Source: Gammaproteobacteria bacterium
GTDB taxonomy: Bacteria; Pseudomonadota; Gammaproteobacteria; Burkholderiales; Thiobacillaceae
Assembly: GCA_018820745.1 (NCBI GenBank)
Contig: JAHJNP010000342.1
Location: 1-6,442, forward strand
DNA: 6,442 bases
Direction: 5' to 3'
The notes under the pieces: model-generated
The model's database searches: none
What the model saw: only the letters and a program-made list of their open reading frames with translations
Told to the model about the DNA's origin: nothing
In this document: piece after piece, positions 1-5,965 of the stretch
Numbering within the stretch: position 1 is the first letter of the stretch
Layout: every line of letters starts with the position of its first letter
Program-made: the position numbers and the translations under genes

Positions 1-1616
1 ACAATTTCGCCAATCTCCTGCGAGGATTCGCCGAGGCGCTTGATTCGCTTCGAGGTTTCCTGGATCTGCTCACGCAGGCCGTTCATGCTGGAAATGGCGT
101 TGGCCACCGCCTGCTGGCCTTTTTCGGCTGCGGCCAGGGACTGGTCGGCCACGCGGGCGGACTCGGCGGCGTTGCCCGACACCCGTTGCACCGACTGCGC
201 CAGGCTCACCACCGCAGCCGAGGTTTCTTCGATTCCTTCAGACTGCCGGCGCGAGGCATGTTGCAGCGACTCGGAGACGTGCCCCGCCTGGCTTGCCGCC
301 TGATCCATCTGCACCGTGGCGTTGTTGATGCCGCGCACCAGGCTACGCAGCTCTTCCACCGTGTAGTTGATCGAGTCGGCCACCGCACCGGTAATGTCTT
401 CGGTCACGCTGGCGTTGATGGTGAGGTTGCCTTCGGCCAGCTCGCCCAGTTCGTCCATCAGCCGCAGAATCGCTTCCTGGTTGCGGCTATTTTCCTCTTC
501 GCTCTTGCGTGCCCGCGATTTGGTTTCGTTGATGTTGACCAGCCCCAGCACCACCAGCGAGCCGATCGCCAGCAGGGCGAACAAGGCCGCCAACAGATAC
601 CCGGCGCCGCCGACGGCACGGTAATCCTGCGACAACTGACTCGCATCCGCCAGCAGGCTGTCGCTGCCGACGAACAGGTTGTTGGCCGCCAATTTGGATT
701 GCAGCAGCGGCTGCGTGTTGGCAAGCACCTCGCCCACCGCCTCGACCATGTCGCCCATGTTGGCACCCAGGTCTTCCAGGGTCAGCATGCTGTCTTCATT
801 GCGGCTGGCAACGCCTTGCATCAGCCCCTGCACCGTGTCACGGAAGGAGGTGGTGTCCGTTTCCAGCTGCATCACCACTGCAGGATCGATCAGGTCGGCC
901 GACAGCAGCAGGTTGGCGTTTTTCGGCAAACGCTGGCTCAGCATGACCAGGTGGCTGGCGCGCGACACTTCGCGCACGCTGGCGTTTTTGTCGATCAACT
1001 GGCTGTTGAGCTTCTCGGCAACCTCCTGCAGATCGATACTCAGGGAATTGATGCGCTTGACGCTTTCGCTCAAGGTCACCAGGTTTTTCCGTTGCGACAA
1101 AATCTGCACGACCTGCGGGTCGAACGTCTTCCACTGCGTGCTGATTTTTTCCAGCGTGGTGCGGGCAGCGCCGCTGGAGGCGGGCACATCGGCGTCGCCT
1201 TCGATCAGCCCGGTCAGCGCTGCCTGGAACGCGACCTTGCCTTCGGCCAGCTTCTTGAAGGCGCCGAGGTTACCAAGCGCGGACTGCTGGGCCGTCAGCG
1301 GCAGGCGCTGCGACAACACCTTCAGTTCACCCGCCCGGGCCTCATAGCTGGTCCGGTTGTCGAGCTGGATCGCGCTGTAGACGGTGAAGCCGGCTGCCAA
1401 AATCAGCGAGACGATCAGGATGCCGCCGGCATAGAGATATTGCTTGTCGACCGGCAAATGGCCGATCAGCGGGGCACGCCCGGGCTCCTTGTCAGCCAGC
1501 TTTCGCACGCCCTGCATGATCATGGCAGTGTGCTCTCCGCCACCCTTGCCCGTGACCTTTTCCGTCATGCGGCCCGCCAGCCCTTTAAGGCCATTCATTG
1601 TTATCGCCATGTTCAT
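1..1616 (-). CDS. pilJ: Type IV pilus chemoreceptor PilJ (methyl-accepting protein), 3' end off the window
   Basis: PilJ is the inner-membrane chemoreceptor of the Pil-Chp system. It passes a periplasmic signal through PilI to the ChpA/PilL kinase to control twitching motility. The frame runs without a stop from ATG 1616 to the left edge, giving 538 full codons. A GGAGG ribosome site (1625-1629) lies 8 nt before the start. Residues 1-59 are cytoplasmic, 60-82 form a first membrane segment and 338-360 a second. Between them are two PilJ-type sensory modules, each with an LSQRLP motif (residues 101-106 and 226-231). A HAMP-like linker follows (about 361-425, with GNLTINASVTEDITGA at 396-411), then the first coiled-coil helix of the signalling domain. 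The sequence ends at about SSQEIGEIV (531-539), just before the conserved hairpin tip that docks PilI and the kinase, so the tip and return helix are missing from the window, not from the gene. A 63 nt gap separates it from pilI. The family assignment is very secure. Confidence 0.95.
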   Translation of the reverse strand, partial: MNMAITMNGLKGLAGRMTEKVTGKGGGEHTAMIMQGVRKLADKEPGRAPLIGHLPVDKQYLYAGGILIVSLILAAGFTVYSAIQLDNRTSYEARAGELKVLSQRLPLTAQQSALGNLGAFKKLAEGKVAFQAALTGLIEGDADVPASSGAARTTLEKISTQWKTFDPQVVQILSQRKNLVTLSESVKRINSLSIDLQEVAEKLNSQLIDKNASVREVSRASHLVMLSQRLPKNANLLLSADLIDPAVVMQLETDTTSFRDTVQGLMQGVASRNEDSMLTLEDLGANMGDMVEAVGEVLANTQPLLQSKLAANNLFVGSDSLLADASQLSQDYRAVGGAGYLLAALFALLAIGSLVVLGLVNINETKSRARKSEEENSRNQEAILRLMDELGELAEGNLTINASVTEDITGAVADSINYTVEELRSLVRGINNATVQMDQAASQAGHVSESLQHASRRQSEGIEETSAAVVSLAQSVQRVSGNAAESARVADQSLAAAEKGQQAVANAISSMNGLREQIQETSKRIKRLGESSQEIGEI

Positions 1617-1679
1617 TTTCTCAACCTCCACTCATCGGCGCCAGCGCGCCCTGTTTTCAATACCCGGCCAGCCGCCGAA

Positions 1680-2192
1680 CTACGCTTCAACCTTGAGAAA
1701 CTCGGCATTGCCAAGCAATTTGCCGAAATCCATGTCGCACCACTCGGTGCCCGCTTCGTCCGCGTATTGGCGGGCAATCCACGGATGCAGTGCCGCGTGA
1801 TCGCCACGCAACTGGTAATGTTTGATGTTTTTCAGACCCAGGGTACTGCGCACCAGCAATGCCGCATTTACGCCAAAATCGTGATGCGGAATCAGCAGGC
1901 GGCAATCAGTGTGGTCGGCCGTCACGCCCTGCCCCATGAAGTCGGAAAAATCACTCACCGCAAACAGGTTGCCGCGGATGTTGGCGACACCCCGAAACCA
2001 GCGGCACGCACCAGGCACCTTGACGATGGGCGGCACCGGAATCACTTCTTCGGTATCAGAGAGGCTCACCAGCCAGTTCACGTCACCCACCCGAAAGCCC
2101 AGACGGGATCCGGTGTTGTCGCGACTGGCCGCGGCCTGCAACTGCTGCGAAAGCGTAGTCTGAAATTCTCGCAGATTGAATTTCTTGGCCAT
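1680..2192 (-). CDS. pilI: CheW-like chemotaxis adaptor PilI
   Basis: PilI is the 170-residue CheW-type scaffold that couples the PilJ receptor to the Pil-Chp histidine kinase in the cytoplasm. The CheW domain covers roughly residues 30-168. The strand beginning LGFRVGDVNWLV (31-42) is followed by the EEVIPVPP segment (48-55) and the hallmark RGVANIRG motif (67-74), which corresponds to the GLINLRG-type receptor and kinase interface of CheW. Length and motifs are normal for a stand-alone CheW protein. The ATG at 2192 lies only 10 nt after the pilH stop and has no convincing Shine-Dalgarno sequence, so translation is probably coupled to pilH. Position between pilH and pilJ is the standard pilGHIJ order, which supports PilI over a generic CheW. 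Confidence 0.95.
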   Translation of the reverse strand: MAKKFNLREFQTTLSQQLQAAASRDNTGSRLGFRVGDVNWLVSLSDTEEVIPVPPIVKVPGACRWFRGVANIRGNLFAVSDFSDFMGQGVTADHTDCRLLIPHHDFGVNAALLVRSTLGLKNIKHYQLRGDHAALHPWIARQYADEAGTEWCDMDFGKLLGNAEFLKVEA

Positions 2193-2202
2193 GTTGATTC
2201 GC

Positions 2203-2568
2203 TCAGTCCAGCGCCTTGATTTGCGACAGCAGGTCTTCGGGCTTCACCGGCTTCACCAGGTAAGCCTTCGCGCCCTGGCGCATGCCCCAGACCTTGTCGG
2301 TTTCCTGGCCCTTGGTGGTGCACATGATGACCGGAATGTGCTTGGTCGCCTCTTCCTTGGTAATCATGCGAGTCGCCTGATAGCCATTCATCCCCGGCAT
2401 CACGACATCCATCACGATCAGATCGGGCAACGTCTGCTTGGCCTGTGCGACGGCTTCTTCGCCGCTCTCGGCCATGCTGACCAGATAACCATTCTTGACC
2501 AGCAGTTCGGACAGAAAAAAACGTTCGGTGGGGGAATCATCCACAACCAGAATTCGGCTGATCGCCAT
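2203..2568 (-). CDS. pilH: CheY-like response regulator PilH
   Basis: PilH is a single-domain receiver of the twitching-motility pathway. In Pseudomonas it is a phosphate acceptor linked to pilus retraction or to acting as a phosphate sink, and that role is inferred here. The protein has 121 residues. The acidic pocket is D10-D11, the phosphoacceptor is D54 in the stretch LIVMDVVMPGMNGYQ, the switch threonine is T84 in VIMCTTKG, and the conserved lysine is K106 in LVKPVKP. All receiver residues are present and there is no output domain. I chose ATG 2568 because AAGGAG (2576-2581) sits 7 nt upstream and the protein then begins MAISRILVVDDS as in the family. A longer in-frame start at 2604 would run into the pilG 3' end and has no support. 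The start lies 22 nt after pilG and the stop 10 nt before pilI. Confidence 0.95.
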   Translation of the reverse strand: MAISRILVVDDSPTERFFLSELLVKNGYLVSMAESGEEAVAQAKQTLPDLIVMDVVMPGMNGYQATRMITKEEATKHIPVIMCTTKGQETDKVWGMRQGAKAYLVKPVKPEDLLSQIKALD

Positions 2569-2590
2569 ATCTATGCTCCTTGAAAAACAG

Positions 2591-2983
2591 TTAGGCCCTG
2601 GCACACGCGTGCTCGCGCACCGCTGTCAGCAGCGTGTCCTTGGTAAAAGGCTTGGTCAGATACTGGTCCGAGCCCACCATGCGGCCGCGCGCACGGTCGA
2701 ACAGACCATCCTTGGACGACAGCATGATGACCGGCGTGCTGCGGTATTTTGCATTGCGCTTGATCAGCGAACAGGTCTGATAGCCGTCGAGGCGCGGCAT
2801 CATGATGTCGACGAACACCACATCCGGTTCATGGTCGGTGATCTTGGACAGCGCATCGAAACCGTCCTGTGCCAGGATGACTTCGCAGCCCGCCTGGTTC
2901 AGAAAGATTTCCGCGCTGCGGCGTATGGTGTTGCTGTCATCGATGACCATCACCTTGACGCCCTTCAAAGCTTCGTTATCCAC
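2591..2983 (-). CDS. pilG: CheY-like response regulator PilG (GTG start)
   Basis: PilG is the first gene of the Pil-Chp operon. It is a lone receiver domain that, in characterised systems, is phosphorylated by ChpA and promotes pilus extension and, in Pseudomonas, cAMP production. The 130-residue protein keeps the acidic pair D15-D16 (VMVIDDSNTIRR), phosphoacceptor D59 (FVDIMMPRLDGYQTC), S89 in VIMLSSKDG and K111 in YLTKPF. The IMMPRLDGYQTC and SSKDGLFD wording is very typical of PilG as opposed to CheY or PilH. The start is taken as GTG 2983, because GGTGGAG (2991-2997) lies 7 nt upstream and the protein then begins just before the domain, as in homologues. An ATG at 3025 in the same frame would add 14 unlike residues. 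Downstream, pilH follows after 22 nt. The upstream region up to the terminator at 3117-3145 should hold the operon promoter. Confidence 0.95.
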   Translation of the reverse strand: MDNEALKGVKVMVIDDSNTIRRSAEIFLNQAGCEVILAQDGFDALSKITDHEPDVVFVDIMMPRLDGYQTCSLIKRNAKYRSTPVIMLSSKDGLFDRARGRMVGSDQYLTKPFTKDTLLTAVREHACARA

Positions 2984-2990
2984 ACGCTTT

Positions 2991-2997
2991 CTCCACC
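2991..2997 (-). promoter_or_regulatory. Ribosome binding site deciding the pilG GTG start
   Basis: On the minus strand the sequence reads GGTGGAG, then AAAGCGT, then GTG. This purine-rich site is 7 nt from the GTG at 2983 and has no comparable competitor near the ATG at 3025. It is the reason for choosing the GTG start. Confidence 0.7.
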
Positions 2998-3022
2998 TGG
3001 ACCTTGGGGGCGCAGCACCTGC

Positions 3023-3037
3023 CACACACCCTGTGTG
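3023..3037. repeat. Short inverted repeat in the pilG leader (CACACA-CCC-TGTGTG)
   Basis: This is a perfect 6 bp inverted repeat with a 3 nt centre, about 26 nt upstream of the pilG ribosome site. It could be a transcription-factor half-site pair or a small hairpin at the 5' end of the mRNA. It lacks a T-run, so it is not a terminator. It lies just downstream of the sigma-28-like element at 3044-3070, close to where that promoter would start transcription. Six-base repeats of low complexity can arise by chance, so any role is inferred. Confidence 0.35.
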
Positions 3038-3043
3038 CTTACC

Positions 3044-3070
3044 ATTACGGCAGCGGTTCAGGCTTCTTTA
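3044..3070 (-). promoter_or_regulatory. Candidate sigma-28 (FliA)-like promoter for pilGHIJ
   Basis: On the minus strand TAAAG (from 3070) is followed, 15 nt after TAAA, by GCCGTAAT (3051-3044). The FliA consensus is TAAA, 15 nt, GCCGATAA, so the -35 core, the spacer length and the leading GCCG all match, while the last four -10 bases do not match well (TAAT against ATAA). No good sigma-70 pair was found between the upstream terminator and pilG. The 5' leader would be about 50 nt. This is a pattern match only. Confidence 0.25.
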
Positions 3071-3116
3071 GCGTCTGCGACCACCATCGTGTTCACCCTT
3101 TTCGACCCGAAAATAG

Positions 3117-3145
3117 AAAAGGGCGCTGCAATGCAGCGCCCTTTT
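3117..3145 (-). terminator. Strong intrinsic terminator, nearly symmetrical
   Basis: This is a perfect inverted repeat with 14 bp arms (AAAAGGGCGCTGCA) around one central base. In practice it folds as a GC-rich stem with a small loop and an A/T-paired base. On the minus strand the stem is followed by TTTTCTATTTT, giving a U-rich tail. It begins 22 nt after the stop codon of the exported-protein gene (3168) and so ends that transcript and insulates pilG from it. Because the arms carry A and T runs on both sides, it could also stop transcription arriving on the plus strand. Confidence 0.9.
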
Positions 3146-3167
3146 CCTGTCCGCGCAAGCCGCAGAC

Positions 3168-4070
3168 CTATTGCCAGGAATCTGCGCTGGATTTCTTTTC
3201 AGCGCCGGCAACAGCACTCATGGTCTCGATAATGACGTTTGGCAGGGACGAAATGCGCATGAACTGCCCCATGCCCACATCCGGGAAAGCCAGCGCGATG
3301 CGATAACGCCCGTGCGGCGAACCCACCACGCTGTCGACCACGTAAATCTCGTAGGGCAGGCCCGCGATGTTGTTCTGCATGTCGATTTTCTCGATCCACT
3401 CGCCATCGCTGTTGCCGCCGTCGTTCATCGCCACCCCGAATACGGCCATCTTGCGGTCAGATATGACGACTTCGTAGACCTTGGCCGTTTTGCCCGCCCC
3501 TTTGGACAGATTCTCACGCACGGTCTTCAGCGCCTCGGCAAAGCTGCCGTACTCGGCCAGCTTGTTCTTGTACGAATCCAGACGTTCCATGCCGATCATG
3601 TAGCGGTAATTGGTCAGGCTTTCCGGGGGTTCGTCGCCGCCCTGCTCCTTGCCTGCGCCCAGCGTGGCCTGCAAACGCGCCTGCAGCGTCTTGACCGCAG
3701 CCTCCTTCTTGCCAAAAGCCTTGCGGAAATAGGCGCGATACCAGTAGTCCGGATTGGTATAGGCGATACTGCCGTCAGCTTTCACGCCCACGCGGATCGC
3801 CGCGCCGAGCACGGCAAGGCCGCCCACCGATCCCACTTCCTTGAGCATGGCATCGTCAGTGGCAATCACCACCCCATACCCCGCCAGGCTTTTGGGGAAA
3901 TACTTGCCAATCACCTTGAAGCCGCCATTCTTGAGCTTGGCCTCGACTGCAGCCGCGGCTACCTGGGCACTGCCACTCGCTACCGGATCCCCCTGAACAT
4001 AGGGCGCAACCGCCCACACGCTTGCCGAAAAAACAAGCAGAACCCACGCCGCAATCGATCGCAAAATCAT
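3168..4070 (-). CDS. Exported protein of unknown function, weakly DUF302-like
   Basis: I do not recognise a named family with confidence. The protein has 300 residues. Residues 1-20 are a classical signal peptide (MILRS, a hydrophobic core, then cleavage after VWA at 18-20), so the mature protein is probably periplasmic. Residues 34-115 contain VEAKLKNGGFKVIGKY (42-57) and IRVGVKADGSIAYTNPDYW (92-110), which resemble the helix-strand start and the 'DG-x-Y-x-NP' ending of DUF302 domains. A charged helical middle (116-190) leads to a second alpha/beta-looking segment (196-290) with GLPYEIYVVDSVVG (237-250). There is no cysteine, no CxxCH haem site, no lipobox and no obvious catalytic motif. ATG 4070 was chosen because AGGAG (4077-4081) lies 6 nt upstream and it gives the signal peptide; a longer frame to 4259 overlaps rubredoxin and is rejected. 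It has its own candidate promoter (4150-4177) and terminator (3117-3145), so it is probably monocistronic and not a Pil-Chp subunit. Confidence 0.85.
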   Translation of the reverse strand: MILRSIAAWVLLVFSASVWAVAPYVQGDPVASGSAQVAAAAVEAKLKNGGFKVIGKYFPKSLAGYGVVIATDDAMLKEVGSVGGLAVLGAAIRVGVKADGSIAYTNPDYWYRAYFRKAFGKKEAAVKTLQARLQATLGAGKEQGGDEPPESLTNYRYMIGMERLDSYKNKLAEYGSFAEALKTVRENLSKGAGKTAKVYEVVISDRKMAVFGVAMNDGGNSDGEWIEKIDMQNNIAGLPYEIYVVDSVVGSPHGRYRIALAFPDVGMGQFMRISSLPNVIIETMSAVAGAEKKSSADSWQ

Positions 4071-4149
4071 CACTGTCTCCTGGTTGAAATTATTTTTTTC
4101 CCATCCGACTGTACCATTGACGGGCAAAAACCGCATGGGCGGGCAAGAT

Positions 4150-4177
4150 TCTATAGCCAAGGAATACCCTCCGCCAA
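4150..4177 (-). promoter_or_regulatory. Candidate sigma-70 promoter for the exported-protein gene
   Basis: On the minus strand TTGGCG (4177-4172) is followed after 16 nt by TATAGA (4155-4150), within TATAGAAT. That is a good -10 and a fair -35. It lies in the 146 nt gap after rubredoxin and would give a leader of roughly 70 nt before the ATG at 4070. Some transcription may also read through from rubredoxin, since no terminator is visible between the two genes. Confidence 0.45.
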
Positions 4178-4216
4178 TGTCCTGCCATCCCTCTCCCCGT
4201 GCGCGGAAAACAGGCC

Positions 4217-4399
4217 TTAAAACGCCACCATCTCGAAATCGTCCTTGCGCGCCCCGCAATCCGGGCAGGTCCAGTTGATCGGCACATCTTCCCAGCGCGT
4301 GCCGGGCGGGATCCCGTCGTCAGGTGCACCGGCTTCCTCGTGATAAATGTAGCCGCAGATCAGGCACATCCAGCTTTTGTATTCGGGGAGATCAGACAT
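4217..4399 (-). CDS. Rubredoxin
   Basis: This is a small cytoplasmic electron carrier with one iron atom held by four cysteines. The 60-residue protein has both CxxC knuckles: C12-L-I-C15-G-Y and C45-P-D-C48-G, giving the Fe(SCys)4 site. The family core is also present: Y17 and Y19 after the first knuckle, DDGIPPGTRWEDVP (27-40) and W43 before the second knuckle. Length is normal. Only one start is possible, since an in-frame TAG lies a few codons upstream of ATG 4399, yet no clear Shine-Dalgarno sequence precedes it. It is divergent from thiD with 53 bp between starts. Many betaproteobacteria keep a rubredoxin beside thiD/hemL, but the electron-transfer partner cannot be read from this context. 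It is often named rubA. Confidence 0.95.
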   Translation of the reverse strand: MSDLPEYKSWMCLICGYIYHEEAGAPDDGIPPGTRWEDVPINWTCPDCGARKDDFEMVAF

Positions 4400-4452
4400 G
4401 GGGGTTCCGGGAATCGGCTAAAATCGAGGCTTGATTCTAAAGCAGTGACGTC
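4400..4452. promoter_or_regulatory. Divergent control region between rubredoxin and thiD
   Basis: These 53 bp must serve both directions unless the promoters lie inside the genes. Possible -10 boxes are TAAAAT on the plus strand (4419-4424) and TAGAAT on the minus strand (4439-4434). Neither has a recognisable -35 at 16-18 nt. An 8 bp palindrome, TGACGTCA, at 4446-4453 overlaps the A of the thiD start codon. There is no room for, and no sign of, a thiamine-diphosphate riboswitch. Confidence 0.35.
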
Positions 4453-5295
4453 ATGCCCTCTATATTCGTCCCCAAACCCACGCCGCCGCTGGTGCTCTGC
4501 TTTGCCGCGTCCGACCCGACCGGTGGCGCGGGCATCCAGGCCGACCTGCTGACGCTGGCCAGCATGGGCTGCCACCCGCTGTCGGTCATCACCGCGATCA
4601 CGGTGCAGGACACCGCGCGGGTCGACGAAGTGCTGGCCATCGACTCCGAATGGGTGATGGACCAGGCGCGCATGCTGCTCGAAGACGTCCCGGTGGCCGC
4701 GTTCAAGCTCGGCATGCTGGGCAGCCCCGAGTCGATGGCGGTCATCGCCGAAATCCTCGCCGACTATCCGGACATTCCGGTCATCCTCGACCCTGTGCTG
4801 GCGTCCGGACGCGGCGACGAGCTCGCCACCGAGGACATGATCTCCGCCATGCGCGACCTGCTGATCCCGCAGACCAGCATCCTCACGCCCAACAGCCACG
4901 AAGCGCGCCGGCTTGCACTGTTCGAGTCGGATGAGGACGACATGGACCTCGCCGCCTGCGCCGCCCACCTGACCGATCTCGGCTGCGAGTACGTGCTCAT
5001 CACCGGCACCCACGAAGCCACGCCGCGCGTGCTGAACAGCCTCTACGACGCCAATGGCCACGTGCAAACCGATGCCTGGGATCGCCTGCCGGGTAGCTAT
5101 CACGGTTCCGGATGCACCCTCGCCTCGGCCATCGCCGCCACCCTGGCGTATGGCCAGGACGTGCCCACGGCGGTGCGCGATGCGCAGCATTTCACCTATG
5201 AAACGCTCAAGGCCGCCTTCCGCCCCGGCATGGGGCAATACATTCCCGAGCGTTTTTTCTGGGCCCAGGATGCGCAGACGGAAGGCAATGCCTGA
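4453..5295 (+). CDS. thiD: Hydroxymethylpyrimidine/phosphomethylpyrimidine kinase ThiD
   Basis: ThiD phosphorylates 4-amino-5-hydroxymethyl-2-methylpyrimidine twice with ATP, giving HMP-PP for thiamine synthesis in the cytoplasm. The 280-residue protein is a full-length ribokinase-fold kinase. Visible motifs are AASDPTGGAGIQADLLT (18-34, substrate side), ITAITVQDT (46-54), LGMLGS (86-91), ILDPVLASGRGDEL (111-124), LTPNSHEA (144-151), LITGTHE (182-188) and the anion-hole motif HGSGCTLASAIAA (217-229), whose C221 corresponds to the catalytic cysteine known in ThiD. The wording ASDPTGG in place of GSDSGGG, and the lack of a long C-terminal extension, are common in proteobacterial relatives. No ThiE domain is fused, and thiE follows after 8 nt. 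ATG 4453 is the first start in frame near the motif, though its Shine-Dalgarno sequence is weak. Confidence 0.96.
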   Translation: MPSIFVPKPTPPLVLCFAASDPTGGAGIQADLLTLASMGCHPLSVITAITVQDTARVDEVLAIDSEWVMDQARMLLEDVPVAAFKLGMLGSPESMAVIAEILADYPDIPVILDPVLASGRGDELATEDMISAMRDLLIPQTSILTPNSHEARRLALFESDEDDMDLAACAAHLTDLGCEYVLITGTHEATPRVLNSLYDANGHVQTDAWDRLPGSYHGSGCTLASAIAATLAYGQDVPTAVRDAQHFTYETLKAAFRPGMGQYIPERFFWAQDAQTEGNA

Positions 5296-5314
5296 ATTCC
5301 GCCATGCCTGAATT
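5288..5314 (+). repeat. 11 bp direct repeat spanning the thiD end and thiE start
   Basis: ATGCCTGAATT occurs at 5288-5298 and again at 5304-5314, 16 bp apart. The first copy lies at the thiD 3' end, out of frame with it, and the thiD stop falls inside it. The second copy is the thiE start (MPEF). The first copy's ATG opens a seven-codon frame (MPEFRHA, stop). This looks like a small tandem duplication at the gene junction. Confidence 0.6.
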
Positions 5315-5954
5315 TCCCGTGGCCCAATTTCCCGGCGGCGTGTACGCCCTCACCCCCGAAACCGCAGACACCGGCCATTTGCTGAGGCAGGTCGAGGCGG
5401 CGCTGGCGGGCGGCGTGGCCGCCGTGCAATACCGCGACAAGTCGGGCGATGTGGCGCGCCGCCACGAACAGGCGAGCGAACTGGTCGCGCTGTGCCGCCG
5501 CTTCGACGTGCCGCTGATCGTCAACGACGACCTGCGGCTGGCCGATTTGTGCGACGCCGACGGCGTGCATCTGGGGCGCGACGACAGCAGCCTGCGCGAG
5601 GCGCGCATCATTCTCGGCCAGGACAAGATCGTCGGCGCCTCGTGCTACCAGAGCCTCGAGCTGGCATTGGCGGCACAGGCCGCCGGCGCCGACTATGTCG
5701 CGTTCGGCAGCTTCTTCGCCTCGCCCACCAAGCCGGCCGCCGGACGCGCCGGCCTCGACTTGCTGCGTGACGCCGCGCCGCTGATCCACCTGCCGCTGGT
5801 CGCCATCGGCGGCATCACGCTGGAAAACGCAGGCCTGCTGCTGGATGCCGGGGCCGACAGTCTCGCCGTGCTCTCGGCCCTGTTCGATGCCCCCGACATC
5901 CGCGCCGCTACGCACGATCTCAACCAATTATTTGAAGCCGAACCCGAAACGTGA
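5304..5954 (+). CDS. thiE: Thiamine-phosphate synthase ThiE
   Basis: ThiE joins HMP-PP to the thiazole phosphate carboxylate, releasing pyrophosphate and CO2 to give thiamine phosphate. The 216-residue protein is a complete TIM barrel of normal length. Active-site motifs are in order: QYRDK (42-46), VNDD (73-76; N74 and D75 for pyrophosphate and Mg), GVHLGRDD (87-94; D94 at the second Mg position), GASC (111-114; S113), the [10 protein letters not shown] loop (135-144; K143), AIGGIT (167-172) and the phosphate-binding [12 protein letters not shown] end (183-194). Nothing essential is missing. ATG 5304 lies 8 nt after the thiD stop and has no good ribosome site of its own, so translational coupling with thiD is likely. 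It supplies the step directly after ThiD. Confidence 0.96.
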   Translation: MPEFPVAQFPGGVYALTPETADTGHLLRQVEAALAGGVAAVQYRDKSGDVARRHEQASELVALCRRFDVPLIVNDDLRLADLCDADGVHLGRDDSSLREARIILGQDKIVGASCYQSLELALAAQAAGADYVAFGSFFASPTKPAAGRAGLDLLRDAAPLIHLPLVAIGGITLENAGLLLDAGADSLAVLSALFDAPDIRAATHDLNQLFEAEPET

Positions 5955-5965
5955 TCGCCTCCACC

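Noticed and set aside
1617..1679. Small hairpin GGCGC-GCTG-GCGCC between pilI and pilJ as a possible terminator or RNA
   Set aside because: The stem is only 5 bp and no T-run follows. The ribosome site for pilJ lies just downstream, so it is at most a minor mRNA structure.
186..2219. A 677-codon open frame on the plus strand
   Set aside because: It lies fully antisense to pilJ and pilI, whose minus-strand products are unmistakable. Its translation is rich in His, Gln, Arg and Ala with no recognisable domain, the usual shadow of GC-biased codon use.
3058..3096. Possible 12-codon leader peptide upstream of pilG (GTG start at 3096, TGA at 3058-3060)
   Set aside because: It has no good ribosome site spacing, no run of a single amino acid and no attenuator-like hairpin pair, and it would lie upstream of the predicted transcription start. 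Such a short frame is expected by chance.
3171..4220. A 349-codon open frame on the plus strand
   Set aside because: It is antisense to the exported-protein gene, which has a signal peptide, ribosome site and terminator. The plus-strand product is His- and Arg-rich and domain-free.
4071..4259. N-terminal extension of the exported protein to an ATG at 4259
   Set aside because: It would overlap the rubredoxin 3' end and bury the signal peptide inside the chain. The ATG at 4070 has a proper ribosome site.
4400..4452. Thiamine-diphosphate riboswitch ahead of thiD
   Set aside because: The leader is too short and contains no CTGAGA-type thi-box segment.
4360..5238. A 292-codon open frame on the minus strand across thiD
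   Set aside because: It is antisense to a clear ThiD and composed of low-complexity Gly, Arg, His and Val. It is a shadow frame.
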